From positions 38,556,757 through 38,620,756 of the forward strand of contig CM030711.1 of assembly GCA_017979445.1 (NCBI GenBank): 64,000 nucleotides of DNA. The letters are read 5' to 3'. A model generated the notes under the pieces. The model made no database searches and had not been told where the DNA came from. It saw only the letters and a program-made list of their open reading frames with translations. Numbering within the stretch: position 1 is the first letter of the stretch; each line of letters begins with the position of its first letter. A program made the position numbers and the translations under genes. This DNA is from Akebia trifoliata (lineage: Eukaryota; Streptophyta; Magnoliopsida; Ranunculales; Lardizabalaceae). This document shows, piece by piece, positions 1 through 12,306 of this stretch.

Positions 1-290
1 TGACAATTAGTGATTATTGTCAGGCTATATACGATATAATATATCGGGCCTCGAGAACTAGAGAAAATCTAAGATTTTATTTCTTTTGTGTGTTGAATAT
101 TAATGTCTTGCAGAATTGGACTTCGACGTTTGATTATTGTCGAGACTCGACATATTCTAATCATTGAGCTTAGACTACATGATTTTTATTGTGGATCTTC
201 AATCATCGACAAGTTGTATACTTGAACTAATAAATCATCAATATTTCAAGATTTTTCAAGTTCTAGTTTTGATTTTTCTTTCTCAGATGT
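1..290. other. AT-rich sequence, nothing recognised
   Basis: No coding signal, RNA gene or clear repeat end was seen here. It precedes the first copy of a dispersed repeat that starts near base 295. Confidence 0.4.
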
Positions 291-294
291 AAGC

Positions 295-1960
295 ATTACG
301 AAGTAGAGTTACTACAACATTTAGCCATATTTTGAGTATTACTTTAAAAGTACCCCGTTTTTACAGTTATGCTATTCTTGGGGAATTTTTATGTTAAAAG
401 TCCTTGAAATAAAAAAAATTAATGGTGAAAAGTAAAAGAAATTTCATTTTTTTAAGTTCTCAAAATTTTGTAGAATTTGTTTATGTTATTTTAGAAACTT
501 GTTTTTCATTTTACATAAGAGAAGGCAAAGGTCAAGGGGCATAGAATTAATTTATTGAAATACAAATACTTAAAAAAATCAGATGTCACATGAACATCGA
601 ACACAAAATTTTAAGAACTTAAAGAATTCGATCAAAAAAAAAAAAGAAACTTATTAAAAAAAATATTTTTCACTTGGATTTTAATCTTAAATTTGGAGGT
701 TTGGTGGCTGTCAATTTTCAAAGCAGAGATGTGGTGTTTTGTTTTGTTTTATTTTTTCCAATAAGGCAATCCATGTGACCCGTAATAAAATTTGAAATCT
801 TTATTAAACCACGCTATCTAACTCTATTGAATAGTGTTTATGTTATTCATAAAATGGTAGGAGTCAAACAAAATCCCATTATTTCCTCTTGTCGTGAGCC
901 TCCAAGTTTGAAGAGTGTTTTGGCCATTCCTCTTTTAAAAAATATCTCTCGAGTCATCTTGATTGTTACACAAGACATTATGTGTGACGATTATCTCAAC
1001 CTTTTTGAATGATACCGAGATGACTCTGGCAAATATCTCAGTCTTGGGAGATATTTGAAACCATGATCATATACATTCACTAATCCTAGTGGTACACATG
1101 AAAAACAATCCAAGGGAATTTTTTTATCGGTTTTTTAAAGGGTAAAGTACCATTTTCGTGTGCTAAATATGGAAAATTTTCGATTTTAGTACACTATTCA
1201 TTTTAATTCTCAAAACAAGTTTTCTAGTGAGATTGTCACTTATATAATCAGGGATCTCACCGTTGAAAAATCAAGGATATTTTTCTTTATAATTACCTGC
1301 AATCTCGTTGGTAATTTATCAGCGAGATCGTCACTTTAAATTAGAATACCAACCTGTGATCTCATTGAAAAACATGTTTTGGAAATTAAAATGAAAAGTG
1401 GATCAGAATTAGAGATTTTACAAAAGTTGTGCATTTCTTCAAAAATTTCTTTCTTCTCTCTTAAAAACTAATGATGAATGATGCCAATATGAGGGCATTC
1501 TATCATGTTTCAAATCTCATCCGAAACTGATATGACTCACCCGAGTCATCTCGATATCGTTCACTAACAACACAGATTTACACCACGTCTAAAGACTCAC
1601 ACCATCTCATGAAACAAACGAAATGACTCAAAATGATACTATGAAAATCTCACCTGAGTTGATAAAATTTGAACAAGTCAATAGGGATTTTGTATTTTTA
1701 TTAAAATAATTAGTTTTTTATGGTTTAATATTTTATTATTTAAATAAATAATTAACTCCTGAATAAGGATCTTATAATCTTCCTTATTTTATTTAAAAAA
1801 AGTTATGATTATTTATATGCAAATATATTTTAATAAATAATTGTAAACCAAGTTAAATGGTTTGACTTGATCGAGATGAGATGACTTGTCCGAGATAACT
1901 TAGTTTCTTCCATGATCAGGACGAAGCATCAAACCAAGATTTGAAACCATGCATTCTATG
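295..1960. repeat. Dispersed ~1.7-kb repeat, copy A
   Basis: This stretch aligns by eye, in the same orientation and over nearly its whole length, with 12307-14165. Shared landmarks in order are a run ending in 'gctaaaagtcc/gttaaaagtcc', an A-rich tract, a block containing 'aatccatgtga' and 'ttgaaatctttattaaa', an embedded palindromic MITE, and an AT-rich tail near 'attgtaaacc'. The aatccatgtg/ttgaaatctt block also recurs in the repeat family at 40-63 kb. No protein coding is apparent; the small open frame at 827-1012 lies inside the repeat and has no recognisable domain. The identity of the family is unknown. Confidence 0.75.
1140..1450. mobile_element. MITE family M1, copy 1
   Basis: The ends are inverted repeats of roughly 80 bases. 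The left arm runs from 'accattttcgtgtgctaaa' through 'ttttaattctcaaaacaa', and the right arm carries the complement ('aacatgttttggaaattaaa'). The same structure occurs at 13333-13670, 36535-36760 and 36828-37341. It has no coding capacity. The nested copy near 37 kb carries an 8-bp target duplication, so the family is probably a hAT-type non-autonomous element. Confidence 0.6.
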
Positions 1961-1975
1961 TTCCTCTAATGTTTC

Positions 1976-2235
1976 TGTAGACACCTTAATTTGTACGACC
2001 CCACTCGAAAATGGTTCATAAAATATGAACTTTAATCCAAAATATTGACAAAAGGGCTTAAACCCCAAATTTTCAAAAATCTAGCTTTTATTCAAAATAA
2101 AAAGGCCTAAGATCTTTAATTGGCATATGAGCCCACAATAAAATACCTTTCTCTTATTATTGTCATACCCTTTGCATTCATTGAACCTACCTCTTGTCTA
2201 AGTCCATGCACTCTTCAAGCCCACTACATGTAGGT
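1976..2235. mobile_element. Truncated LTR fragment
   Basis: It begins with TGTAGACACC and continues with a text close to the start of the solo LTR at 2708. It breaks off near 2235, where unrelated AT-rich sequence begins. It is probably the 5' part of a gypsy-type LTR of the same superfamily. Only the start is supported. Confidence 0.4.
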
Positions 2236-2707
2236 ATTAAAATGGGTTGGGTTGGGCTAGATATGAGTATATCCATACCCATATCTGAAATTTTATTCAG
2301 ATCCGAATCCAACTCATAGCCTACTAGCTAAAATCATATCCAATCCATTCAAGGTAATTTTAATAACATAAAAATCACTAAAAGTGTGACGTGAACTCAA
2401 AACCTTTTCCTTATTGAGGAAAGCCTTAGCCAATGTGCCCAATATATTTTGGTTGTAAAAAAATACCTTAAAAAATATAAATATAACTTATGAAGTTATA
2501 TATCATTCGTATCTAGGCGAATATTAGGATGGATTCGTATCCGACTAGGGTCAAGGGACATCAATTCATATCCAACCCATTTTTTTTAATTTGGATATAC
2601 TTGAAGGAACGAAACTCGCTAAATTTGAATTTGGATTATTTCAATTTTAGGTAAAATCTGACCCATTTTAAGCCATAACCACATGCCTAAAGCCTTTCCA
2701 AACCCCT
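2236..2707. other. AT-rich spacer, no gene
   Basis: This holds degenerate GGGTTGGG / GGATTCGTATCC-like text resembling the decayed repeat around 52.7-53.2 kb. No coding or RNA signal was seen. Confidence 0.3.
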
Positions 2708-4417
2708 TGTAGACACCCCAATTTGAACAGGCCCTGATAAAATAAGGCTAAACAAAATGTATTTTATCTGAATGGGCCTAAGGGCTCAAAACCCTCAAAA
2801 TAATGATTTTTATTTCAAAGAAATGCCTAAGGTCCCTTATTTGGCCCAGGGCTAATAAATATTGTGGGTCACCCCTTAGCACCTCACTTTTCTACCCTCA
2901 CCACCTTACTTCTCAACCCAACCCAATCCTACCTTAATCAAATCCAACCCAACTTTTAAGCCATTGGACCTAAAACTCAATCCAAAACCATTATTGTAAG
3001 TCCAAGTCTTAACCCAAGCCCAATAATCACCGATGATCATCACAGTGAGACACATGTCATCATCACCACCCACCTCTCTAATCCATCTACCAACCACATC
3101 ACCTTTCTCTAAAAAATCAACCTATCCACATCTCACCCATACCTATGTCATAACCTATCTCCATCAATATCTTCAAATCTCTCATTATAAGTTACCCTTA
3201 CACCTTTTCTTCCTAATCAACTCAACTAACACACACCCTCAACACCTTTTGGACACATATCATCATATCCTCCACCCTCCCAAAAAATTAACAGCCACTC
3301 TCTTACACATTCCATTTTTCCCAAAAAATTAACAATCCACTTCATTCAATTCACCTAACACTCAATCCAAATGGGTTGAAAGATCCAATCTATTTGGATT
3401 ATAAACAATTCATTTACACCCCCTTTCACAAATGCCCTTTCACTACCTTCAATTTACATACACCCCCTTTCACAAACCTTACACCATTCTATCTTTTTTC
3501 ACTCTTTTATCCCATTTTACTCCTAAAAGTTACTTTTAAAATCCTATAAACCCCTCATCCTCAACACAATACCCCCCAAGTCTTGAAAATCTCTCTCAAG
3601 CTTCACTCTCCACTCACTTTTGACTTTAAACCCTTCTCTCATAATCTTTACTCTACAAGCATATCAAAACTAAGTCAAAGAATACCCATTTCTTAAGGAA
3701 AAGAAGAAAGTCAAGTGAAAAACAAGGTAGAGTAAGGACTAAAAGAAAAAAATAATCATCTCTCTCCCCTTTATAGTTCCCCCTTTTATTTCTCCTTTCT
3801 TTCTCTTTTATTTTATTTTTCTTTTAGCCTTAAGATGGGATGAAAACCATTTTCTATTATCGGTAGATTGGGCTCCAGCTCTATTGAAAGGGTAGAGGTT
3901 GAAAAACCTTTTAAAAAAATATTCTAAAATCCCTACACTAATGCACATACTAAAAATTTGAGACTAAGGCTTTAGGCCATTTCCCTATGGAAATGGGCCC
4001 GCAACTAAAAAGTCTACATTTTTCAAACTTACTCAAAGGTATGGATTATAGAAGGGCCTCTTCCTCAATAAGAAAGTCATTTTTGGTTCATACCAAAATC
4101 AAAGTCCCTCGTAATTAAGGGCATAAACCAATTTCTCGACTTCTTTATTTTGACTTCCAAATTGATCAAATTCGAGGTTACCACCAATGATGAAGGAAAT
4201 AAAGTGCCTAACACCTTCTCTATTCCTTAAGATAAATCCCCTTACCTAGATCTAGGGTGAACTAATAGCCCTTATCCGTAGGAGAGTCACTAACAAAAAA
4301 ATGATTTTTCGAAAATTACTTCCCAAGTGACCATTCACACATTTTTCTAAAAAAGAATGGTAGCGACTCCAAACCCAAGTAAGAGAGATCTTCGGACTCG
4401 AAAATCTTATGTTTACA
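2708..4417. mobile_element. Solo LTR with CCCCT target duplication
   Basis: The segment starts TGTAGACACCCC and ends GTTTACA, the TG...CA ends expected of an LTR. It is flanked on both sides by the same five bases, CCCCT (2703-2707 and 4418-4422). At 1710 bp it is in the range of long Ty3/gypsy (Tat/Ogre-like) LTRs. No internal coding region accompanies it, so it is best explained as a solo LTR left by LTR-LTR recombination. The open frames at 2906-3332 lie inside it and are CCA/CAC-rich noise. Direction is not decided. Confidence 0.7.
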
Positions 4418-4422
4418 CCCCT

Positions 4423-4950
4423 TACATGCCTAAAAAAGGAAACTTATTAAATATTACATATTTGATTCAATGTATAAAAAAATAAAAGAAAATATATTAT
4501 TAACAAAATGATTTGACAAGTTGTAAAATTTTAAAAAATTAATGAATCTTAATTGATATTTGTGTTGCTTGATGTATAAAAAATCAAGAAAGAAAACTTA
4601 TTAATTGTTACATGTCTGGTAAAATGTATAAAATAAAATAAATTATTAACAAAAAAAAAGGTTTGACAAGTTATAAGATTCATTTGAAATTAATATAATA
4701 TATTTGTTCCCTTAAAATTTCATTACTTATTTCTCTATGTACACTTGCTTGAAATATTAAGCATTGTGTTGTTGAGGTCTTTGTTTATCTTTCATTAATG
4801 TTAATCATTTTTTATTTTTTTTGTTAAAGATCCATTTGCATTTGCAATTATAAATTTGGATCGTTGTTCTTGGCATTTCTTACTTTAGTTACAAATCCGT
4901 TATCATTTGGTGATAACAAAAGCTTCAAGCCATTGTCGAGAAGTCATCTT
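4423..4950. other. AT-rich target region, no gene
   Basis: Flanking DNA between the solo LTR and the copia element. Two similar 'cttgatgtataaaaa / aatgtataaaataaaa' phrases suggest a small degenerate duplication. Nothing else was recognised. Confidence 0.3.
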
Positions 4951-4955
4951 GATAG

Positions 4956-5565
4956 TGTGAGATTTATAATATTCAAGATCTTTATTCACATAACTATAAT
5001 CTATAATTTACCACGATCAAGAATCATTCATATATCTTAAGAAACCTATTTATGTTCCTAAAGATCAAAAGTTTAAGGTACTTACCTTGTGCTACAAGTT
5101 AAATTGATGATCCAAGATATAGTTGGAGATGTGTTTTTCGTAATCCACATGCTAATTATCCGATGTGCTCAAATCCCCAAGTTGTGAATCTTGTTCTACA
5201 TGTTCTTTAATTTTTCAGACTTGCCTTCTCCATCATCTCTATGTTGGATCGGTTAGGGTTCTAGTGATTGATGGAGATCACCACACTTTAAGACCTAATC
5301 TCTTCTCATGTTTATGTGTACGCCTTATTCTATTATGGGGTGTTGATCCACTTAAAAAGATGGAAATAGATGGGTTATAAATCTTTTTTTAGTAGGATTC
5401 CTATCCATTAAGATTTCCTACTAAAACCTAAAGAGTATTTTTAATTCTAATTTAATTGGGATTTATCCTTATTTATTGACATCTTTAAAATATAGAATCC
5501 TTGTGCAAGTAAAAAACCTAAAAATATGCAGGTCAATTAGGCCATGCAATTATTGGGTTCTAACA
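4956..5565 (-). repeat. Copia 3' LTR
   Basis: This is the left copy on the plus strand and the 3' LTR of the minus-strand element. It matches 11377-11981 over its full length with many substitutions and small indels. A purine-rich tract, read on the minus strand at 5566-5580, abuts it as the polypurine tract. Confidence 0.9.
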
Positions 5566-5580
5566 TTCTTCTACTTGGCC
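5566..5580 (-). promoter_or_regulatory. Copia polypurine tract
   Basis: Read on the minus strand this is GGCCAAGTAGAAGAA, purine-rich and directly next to the 3' LTR start TGTTAGAA. That is where the plus-strand primer of reverse transcription lies. Confidence 0.6.
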
Positions 5581-6359
5581 TATTAGACCGATTGTATTAA
5601 AGTTAATTTTTTTTATAAAAATAATTTACTTTTGAAAAAGACCCAATTTAGAATTCAATAACCAAAAACATTTTTATATGTGATCACAAATTTTGAAATC
5701 TTGTTAATAATCCCAATATTTAATTAGATACTATAATATTATATTTAGGTTAGACACTATCATGACAGTTGCATATCATCTATGTCATACTTCCTTCTAT
5801 GTACTACACCATTAATACGCTTCCTAATATAACCTTTAATTGTGCCCATGTTATTTGTCTTGTCAAGGCATTTCATGTATTTCTTAAATTTAAAACAAAA
5901 TATGATCATAATATAAATGGAAACAAAATTATATTTAGAGCTAGTGTTAATGTTAATTTCATAACCACTTCAAAATTATCTATTCTAAATACGTAAGAGA
6001 TTTATCCAAAAGATCTATCCTGATAATATGTACTTCGTAAAAATTTTGTGATAACCCCTTTGTTAATGGATTAATTATCATTTGAGTAGTACAAATGTTC
6101 TCCATTGACATTAATTGTTTCTAGACTCTCATTCTCTAACCACTAAGTATTTGACCTCCATGTGTTTTGTACCATTCGAATACTTTCTATTCTTAGAGAA
6201 AAATACAATTGTGGTATTATCACAATATATCCTTAGCGACCTGGCTATAGAGTCGACAATCCTAAGTCTTGAGATGAAATTTCACAACCACAAAGCATGA
6301 CTTATGACCTCAAAGCATGCCATGAACTCAGCTTCCATAGTAGATGAAGCAGTAATACT

Positions 6360-6776
6360 CTATTTCACGCTCCTCCACGAGATAGTTCCACCAACTAGTA
6401 GAAATTCAAAATTTGGTGTACACTTTCTATTATTAGAGCATCCAACAAATTCTAAATTTGAGTACCCGATTACTTCTAAATGATCTGATCTTCTATAAGT
6501 AAGCATATAATCGTTCATCCCTTGTACATATCTCATAACCTTCTTTGCAATTTTCCAATGATCCATTTCTGGGTTACTCTAGTATCTACCTAACGTACCA
6601 ACTACAAAATTAATATCCGATATGATACAGGTCTGAGCGTACATCAAACTCTCAACAATTGAGGTATACGGAATAACTTTCATCTGCTCCCTTTCTAAAT
6701 CATTATGTAGACATTGTATCAAGTTGAACTTATTTTCCTTTCCAATAAGTACATCACCGATAAAACAAGATTGCAT
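6360..6776 (-). pseudogene. Copia RT end and RNase H fragment
   Basis: Two adjoining minus-strand frames read as the end of the copia reverse transcriptase and the RNase H domain. The upper one (6579-6776) has NDLEREQMKVIPY, SLMYAQTC and VVGTLGRY. The lower one (6360-6566) has DHWKIAKKVMRYVQG, MLTYRRSDHLEVIGYS and GGTISWRSVK. A stop and frame change separate them. The expected aspartates of the RNase H core are partly altered (YSNLEF in place of the usual YSDxDF). Further RT sequence between 6790 and 7670 is too broken to delimit. Confidence 0.85.
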
Positions 6777-7672
6777 GTTATATCTTTCTAATACTTGATT
6801 GATATATTATTTCTAATAATCCTTAAAATCGATTCCTAAAAATTTTTATGCCAATGATATATGTTTTTCCACCTATATCAACCATTTTGAAATTCTTAGT
6901 GAGATAATTCTTGGTTTTGTGTAACAAATTAAGATCACTACCAGTTAACAGAATATTATCCACGTATGAGACCAACATAATAAACTTGTTCTCACCAACC
7001 TCCAGATATATACATTGGTAAATAATATTTTCCTTAAATCTAAAGGATGCAATGATATCATTGAACTTTACATATCATTGTCTTGAATTTTGTTTGAATT
7101 CGTAAATGAATTTCCTAAGTTTACAGGTTAATTTTCCTTTTCCATTTTTTGTGAATCCTCTAGGTTGTTCTATGTAGATTTTTCATCCAAATTCCCATTT
7201 AAGAAAGTTGTTTTCACATTTATTTGGTGTAATTCCAAATCATAATGAGCCACAAATGTCATAATAACTCTTAATGAGTTTTTCTTTGAAATTAGAGAGA
7301 AAGTCTCAATGTAATAAATACCTTCTTTCTGAGTAAAACCTTTGATTATAAGTTTGATTTTAAATCATTCAACATTTCCTTTTACGTCGTATTTGATTTT
7401 AAAAACTCGTTTACAACTGACTTTTTTACTTTTATAAGGTAATTCAACGAGATCTCAAATACGATTTTGATCCGTAGATTTCAACTCTTCTTTTATAATA
7501 TCTATTTACTTAAAAGAATCATTACTTTATATTGCTTGTGAAAATATAATCGAATCTTTATTTATCTCGATGTCATAATCAGATTCCTATAGATGTACCA
7601 CGTAATCATCTAAAATGATAAGTTTCATTTTTCTAAGAGATCTTCTCAGAACTACCGGTGATAAATCTTTAA

Positions 7673-7891
7673 TCATAATGGTTGGATCCTAATGAAGTGG
7701 TGAACCAACTTATTATAATTGTTGTTTATTCTTTCCTCGAATTGTTGAGCATTCTGAGAATCAACAGTTTTTTGAAAATTAAAAGGTGGTAGGATGTTTA
7801 CTCTTATTTCTGCAAGAGTTAATTTACGTGGTTTTACACTCCTACTAATCTCATCATTTTCTTGGAATCTAGCATTTATGGTTTCAATCAT
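7673..7891 (-). pseudogene. Copia pol fragment after integrase
   Basis: A 72-codon minus-strand frame lies between the integrase and RT pieces of the copia element. It has no motif I can name, but its position fits the variable linker between integrase C-terminus and RT. It is not an independent gene. Confidence 0.45.
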
Positions 7892-8042
7892 TCTTGTACT
7901 ATGGTTAGGGCAATAAAATTTGTATCCTTTTAAACTTTTCTAGATAATAAATAAAATATTCAGAAATAGTCTTGGGATTTAATTTCTTTTCTTGTGGATT
8001 GTAGATCTTTGCTTCCATTGGATAATTTCAAATATGTAAATG

Positions 8043-8255
8043 TCATAAATTAGATTTTGTATTAGTCCATAACTTGAAAGGAGTTTTGAGAATTGTCTTA
8101 CTAGGAACCCTATTTAAGATATACATATCGGACTTTAATGCTTCTTCCCACAAGAATTCTAGAACTGTTGAATGACTCAATATACTTCTAATTATATTCA
8201 TAAGTGTACGATTATGCCTTTCAACCATACCATTCTGCTGAGGTGTATTAGACAT
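8043..8255 (-). pseudogene. Copia integrase fragment
   Basis: The frame carries TPQQNGMVERHNRTLMN, the conserved end of the copia integrase catalytic core that includes its glutamate, followed by ALKSDMYILNRVPSK and TPFKLW. The upstream part of integrase, around 8260-8720, is out of frame and interrupted. Confidence 0.9.
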
Positions 8256-8726
8256 TGTGTATAGTGCATAAATGCCTAATTTTTTTAAAAGTTTAATAAA
8301 AGGACCAGGATTTTGACCTGATTTATTAATTTTACCATAATATTCACCTTCTCTATTTGACCTAATTATTTTAACTTTCCTATCTAATTGTCTTTATACC
8401 TCAGTTATAAATATCTATAGGATATCCACATACTAAGATTTCTCATGTATCAGATAAACATTATCATACCTAGAGAGGTCATATATAAAGGTGATGAAGT
8501 ATCTTTTTTTACTAAAACATACAGTGGAAAATGATCCACAAATGTCAATATGTATGATTTCAAGAAGTTCTTTACTTTTTGTGGCTCATTTCTTAATATG
8601 TTTGGTTTGCTTTCTTTTAATACAATTTATGCATACTAAAAAATCTATAAAATTCTAATTGTCCAAAATTTTGTCATTCACTAATCTCTTTATTTCAGTT
8701 TTGGAGACGTGCCCTAGAAGTTTATG

Positions 8727-9300
8727 TCACAACATGGAAGAATTTTCATTTATCCAACAACGTTTCAAACCATTATACGAATGCAAGATGACTAAAAAAT
8801 GAACATAATCATAATCCAAATTTATTTTATATAAATCATCAAATAATATCTTAGATCCAACTAAAATTAAATGTAAAAATAATTTTATTTGTTTTCTTTG
8901 AAAATAAACTAAATAACCTAACTTATTTAATCTTGATAAAGAAATCAAATTTTTAGATATAGAAGGAACATAAAAAGTGCTCTCTAGATCCATCTAATGA
9001 TCAATCTCTAATACCAAGTGATATGTTCCCACAGCTAGTACTTGCGCTCCGAGATAGTTTTCCATGAAGGTGGACTTCTCACTCAGCTTCCTACTTAAAA
9101 TGAATTCTTGCATTGAATTATTAGTATGAGTTATGACTCCTGAATCAATCTACCAAGTATTTAAAGGAACTTCAACTAGATTTGATTCATAACATACAAA
9201 AGAAAGAAACATACCTCTTTTTTTCGAATTAATTTTTACATTTTGCTCAGTCCTTCTTTACGTGTTCAGCTTTGTCACAAAAATAGTACTTGACATTATT
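8727..9300 (-). pseudogene. Copia zinc knuckle, protease and pre-integrase remnant
   Basis: On the minus strand the order is a Gag zinc knuckle near 9250-9290 (YYFCDKAEHVKKD, then a stop, then AKC), a protease active-site region near 9140 (stop, then IDSGVITHTNN), and a clear pre-integrase segment (STFYVPSISKNLISLSRLNKLGY). One zinc-binding cysteine is tyrosine and the last has become a stop codon, so no functional Gag-Pol could be made. Confidence 0.8.
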
Positions 9301-9499
9301 ATTGTTTCTCCCTTCAACTTGATTTATATTCCTTGGCTCATCGCTTTTCCCTGATGGATTCTTTTTTCCATTTCTTTGATTTTTCTCATTTCTTTCTCAC
9401 TCATTGAGTCATCATAAAAGTAGTTTGTTTCCCTTATTTCAATCTCGTCTCTTCTTGAATGTACATACTAGTTAGTTCGTTCACGATCTACTTATCTTG

Positions 9500-10010
9500 A
9501 TTGGGTTGTAGTGAATCTTGAAGGGACTAAACTAAATTGAGAGAAAATTAAGAATAAATTATATTAAGAATGAATCATCAATGTTCATTATTACTTTTGT
9601 AAGTTTTGTAGTCTTGTCAGTCATGTTAAGAATATGATCTTGAATTCCTCATGCCCCATCGTACTTCATAGTTGTCAATTCAGCCATCAAGGTGCCCGCA
9701 AACGATTTATCAATAGATTTAAATTTTTCTTCTACACTCTTCAGATACTCCTATGTACTATTAGTCGGAGGTAGGGATGTCTTGATGTTATTAGTAATTG
9801 TTATCCTCATAAACATCAAACTGAGCATATTCGATCTTTTTCAAACGTGAAGGAAATTCTCCTACTCTACTGTACTGTCCTTAGTGAGGTTCGTAGGTTT
9901 CGCAGAAATAAGTTTTAGGTTAAGATCCTGAACATCCAGAGTAAATTGGTTGTGCTCATATCATTCCGAAAAATTTGATCCAATAAAGATCGGGATGATA
10001 GAGGCATAAG
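9500..10010 (-). pseudogene. Copia Gag (UBN2-type) remnant
   Basis: Minus-strand translation gives TNNIKTSLPPTNST, EYLKSVEEKFKSIDKSFAG and TLMAELTTMKYDGA, typical of the plant copia Gag domain of the UBN2 family. Stop codons and one-base shifts interrupt it. It lies between the leader repeats and the zinc knuckle, as expected. Confidence 0.8.
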
Positions 10011-10744
10011 AGTGGAATGAATTGGGAACTGAAATAAAATAAGGACAATGCTCTAATAAGTGCTTTGATTTTTATTAAATAATGATCAACTTATTAACAT
10101 CACCTAAATTTATCGTTTTGGGTTAAATTAGGTATGTTTATTGTTCACTCATTTTTAGGGTAATAATCTAATTAAGTTATCCTATAGGCTAATATAATTT
10201 ACATAATTTATTCAATCAGTTTTGTTATCTTTGGATATCCAATTTTAGTTATGTTAAATTCATGTAGATTATTTTACTTTAACTAGATTTCATTTAGTTA
10301 AATGCAATTCTCCTTTAGGTTTATCTCATTTATCTAATTGAATTTGTCATTATAAATATTATTATTCTTTAATGCCACCCTGATGACCAAAATTTAATAC
10401 AATTAGGTATTTCATAAATTTTACTAATTTAAAATATTTGACGGCTACAAAATTAATAGAATTTATGTATATCTGAATTGAGTAATAATATTTATTAAAC
10501 CTTGAGGTTACTCTCCAAAATATTTCAATAATAATATTATATAAACTGTTGAAGTGTAGCGTTGCAATTATAAAAATTTAATGAGCAAAAAAAATAAAAG
10601 CCATTGCAATAAGGAAATTAACAATAATTGAGAATCAAGCTACTTAATGATTCAAATAAAGTTATTGATAATTTCAAATATGAATTCTATAAGTTTTACT
10701 AATTGCAAATTGAAAATTAAAAAAATATGAATTTGTAAGATCCA

Positions 10745-11250
10745 AACTAAAACTGAAATCTGGAATTTTAATGGGTCCGTGAAACTCAACTGAAAATTGA
10801 AATATAAAATTTATGGGTTTGAATATTTCAAGCAAAAAAAAAAAAAAATTTGAAATCTATGGGTTTGAATAACCCAAACGCAAAATCTGAAATTTATGGG
10901 TTTGATACCCAAAACGAAATCTAAAATTTATGGGACTAACGCCTAAAATGAAATCTGAATTTTATGGGTATAGCATCCGAAACGAAATCTAGATTTTATA
11001 GGTATAGTACCCAAAACGAAAATCAAATTTTATGGGTATAGTCCCAAAATCGAAAATTGAATTTTATGGATATAATACCCAAAAATGAAAATCGAATTTT
11101 ATGAGTATAGTACCCGAAAAACGAAAAATGAATTTTATGGGTATAGAACTCAAAACGAAAATCTAATTTTATGAGTATAGTAGCCGAAAAACGAAAATTG
11201 AATTTTATGGGTATAGTACACAAAAACAAAAATCGAATTTTAAAATATAT
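10745..11250 (-). repeat. Tandem ~35-bp repeats in the copia leader
   Basis: About ten to twelve degenerate copies of a 34-36-bp unit occur, each with an 'attttatgggtatag' core followed by 'acccaaaacgaaaat'. The core recurs near 10958, 10993, 11027, 11061, 11096, 11131, 11166, 11202 and 11237. Earlier copies (10745-10925) are more divergent. The 97-codon minus-strand frame at 11023-11316 is a translation of this array and not a gene. Confidence 0.85.
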
Positions 11251-11360
11251 AAATTTAATAATCATAAAGTTTTTACAAGATTTCAAAAGGAATCTAGCCA
11301 ATATGACAACAATCATGCATGAATAGACTTTAATTTTAGATATAGAGATTCAAGAACCTA

Positions 11361-11374
11361 TGACTCTGATACCA
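11361..11374 (-). promoter_or_regulatory. Copia primer-binding site (tRNA-iMet)
   Basis: On the minus strand this reads TGGTATCAGAGTCA, two bases after the end of the 5' LTR. It matches the usual copia primer-binding site for initiator methionine tRNA (TGGTATCAGAGC), with one change near the end. Confidence 0.9.
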
Positions 11375-11376
11375 CA

Positions 11377-11981
11377 TGTGAGATTTATAACATGCAAAAT
11401 CTTTATTCACATAACTATAAAACTATTATTTACTAAGATTAAGAATCATTCATATATCTCAAGAAACTTATTCACGTTCCTAAAGATCAAACATTTAGAG
11501 TACTTACCTTGTGCCATAAGTTAAATCAATGATCCAAGATATAATTGGAGATGTACCTTTCATAATCCACATGCCAATGATCCAATGTGTGCAAATCCCC
11601 AAGTTGTGAACTTTAATCCACGTGTTCTTTAATTTTTCAGATTCGCATTTTCTCTCCTCTCTATGTTGGATCAGTTAGGGTTCTAGTGATTGATAGAGAT
11701 CACCATACTTCAAGATCAAATTTCTTCTCATATTTATGCTTACGCCTTATTTTATTATAGGGTGTCGATCTACTTAAATAGATAGAAATAAAGAGCCTAG
11801 AGATCCTTTTTTAGTAGGATTCCTATCCATCAAGGTTTCCTACTAAAATCTAAAGAGTATTTCTAATTCTAATTTAATTAGGATTTATCTTTATTTATTG
11901 ATGTCTCTAAAATATAGAATCCTTGTGCAAGTCAAAAATCTTAAAACGTGTAGGTCAATTCACAGTTATTAGGTTCTAACA
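11377..11981 (-). repeat. Copia 5' LTR
   Basis: This is the right copy on the plus strand, followed by the GATAG target duplication. It pairs with 4956-5565 and has the primer-binding site on its inner side. Confidence 0.9.
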
Positions 11982-11986
11982 GATAG

Positions 11987-12306
11987 GACTTCGTCGGGTA
12001 TCTAAAGAAGAACGTGATGGAGATAAGGATAAAAGATAATCTTCAACCTGAAATAGACTCAAAAGCAACTCAGCATATATTTTGTTAACAGAATCTTAGA
12101 AGATCAAATCATAGCAGTTCTTTATTATTCTTGTAATATTTGTAGTTATCTCTGATTAGGAAACTCATCTGTACCTTAAGATCCTTTTTTAGGATATATT
12201 TAACTCCTCTTTTTTCTTCAAAAAGTTGTATTTGTGAAATATGTCAAGCAGTAGGACTTGCATTACAGAGTTGAAGAAAAATTATACATGAGGGTATTTT
12301 GATCTA
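11987..12306. other. Spacer after the copia element
   Basis: No gene or recognisable repeat was seen. A 'ttgttaacagaatcttagaagatcaaatcatagcag'-type text resembles ordinary AT-rich intergenic DNA. It continues the target locus that ends at 4950 on the other side of the insertion. Confidence 0.3.

Larger units (their letters stand above)
4956..11981 (-). mobile_element. Full-length, decayed Ty1/copia retrotransposon
   Basis: The element has two LTRs (4956-5565 and 11377-11981), both starting TGTGAGATTT and ending TTCTAACA on the plus strand. Its 5-bp target duplication is GATAG (4951-4955 and 11982-11986). A primer-binding site complementary to initiator tRNA-Met lies beside the right LTR, so transcription would run on the minus strand. 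Reading down from 10000, the order is Gag, zinc knuckle, protease/GAG-pre-integrase, integrase, then RT/RNase H, which is the copia order. Every domain is interrupted by stops or frameshifts and the two LTRs differ at many positions, so the element is old and inactive. The total length of 7.0 kb is somewhat long for copia because of a repeat-rich ~1.3-kb leader. Confidence 0.92.

Noticed and set aside
3033..3332. 99-codon plus-strand frame rich in His/Thr/Pro
   Set aside because: It lies inside the solo LTR in CA-rich sequence and shows no family resemblance.
11023..11316. 97-codon minus-strand frame
   Set aside because: It is a translation of the 35-bp tandem repeats in the copia leader (repeating FSF..YTHKI pattern).
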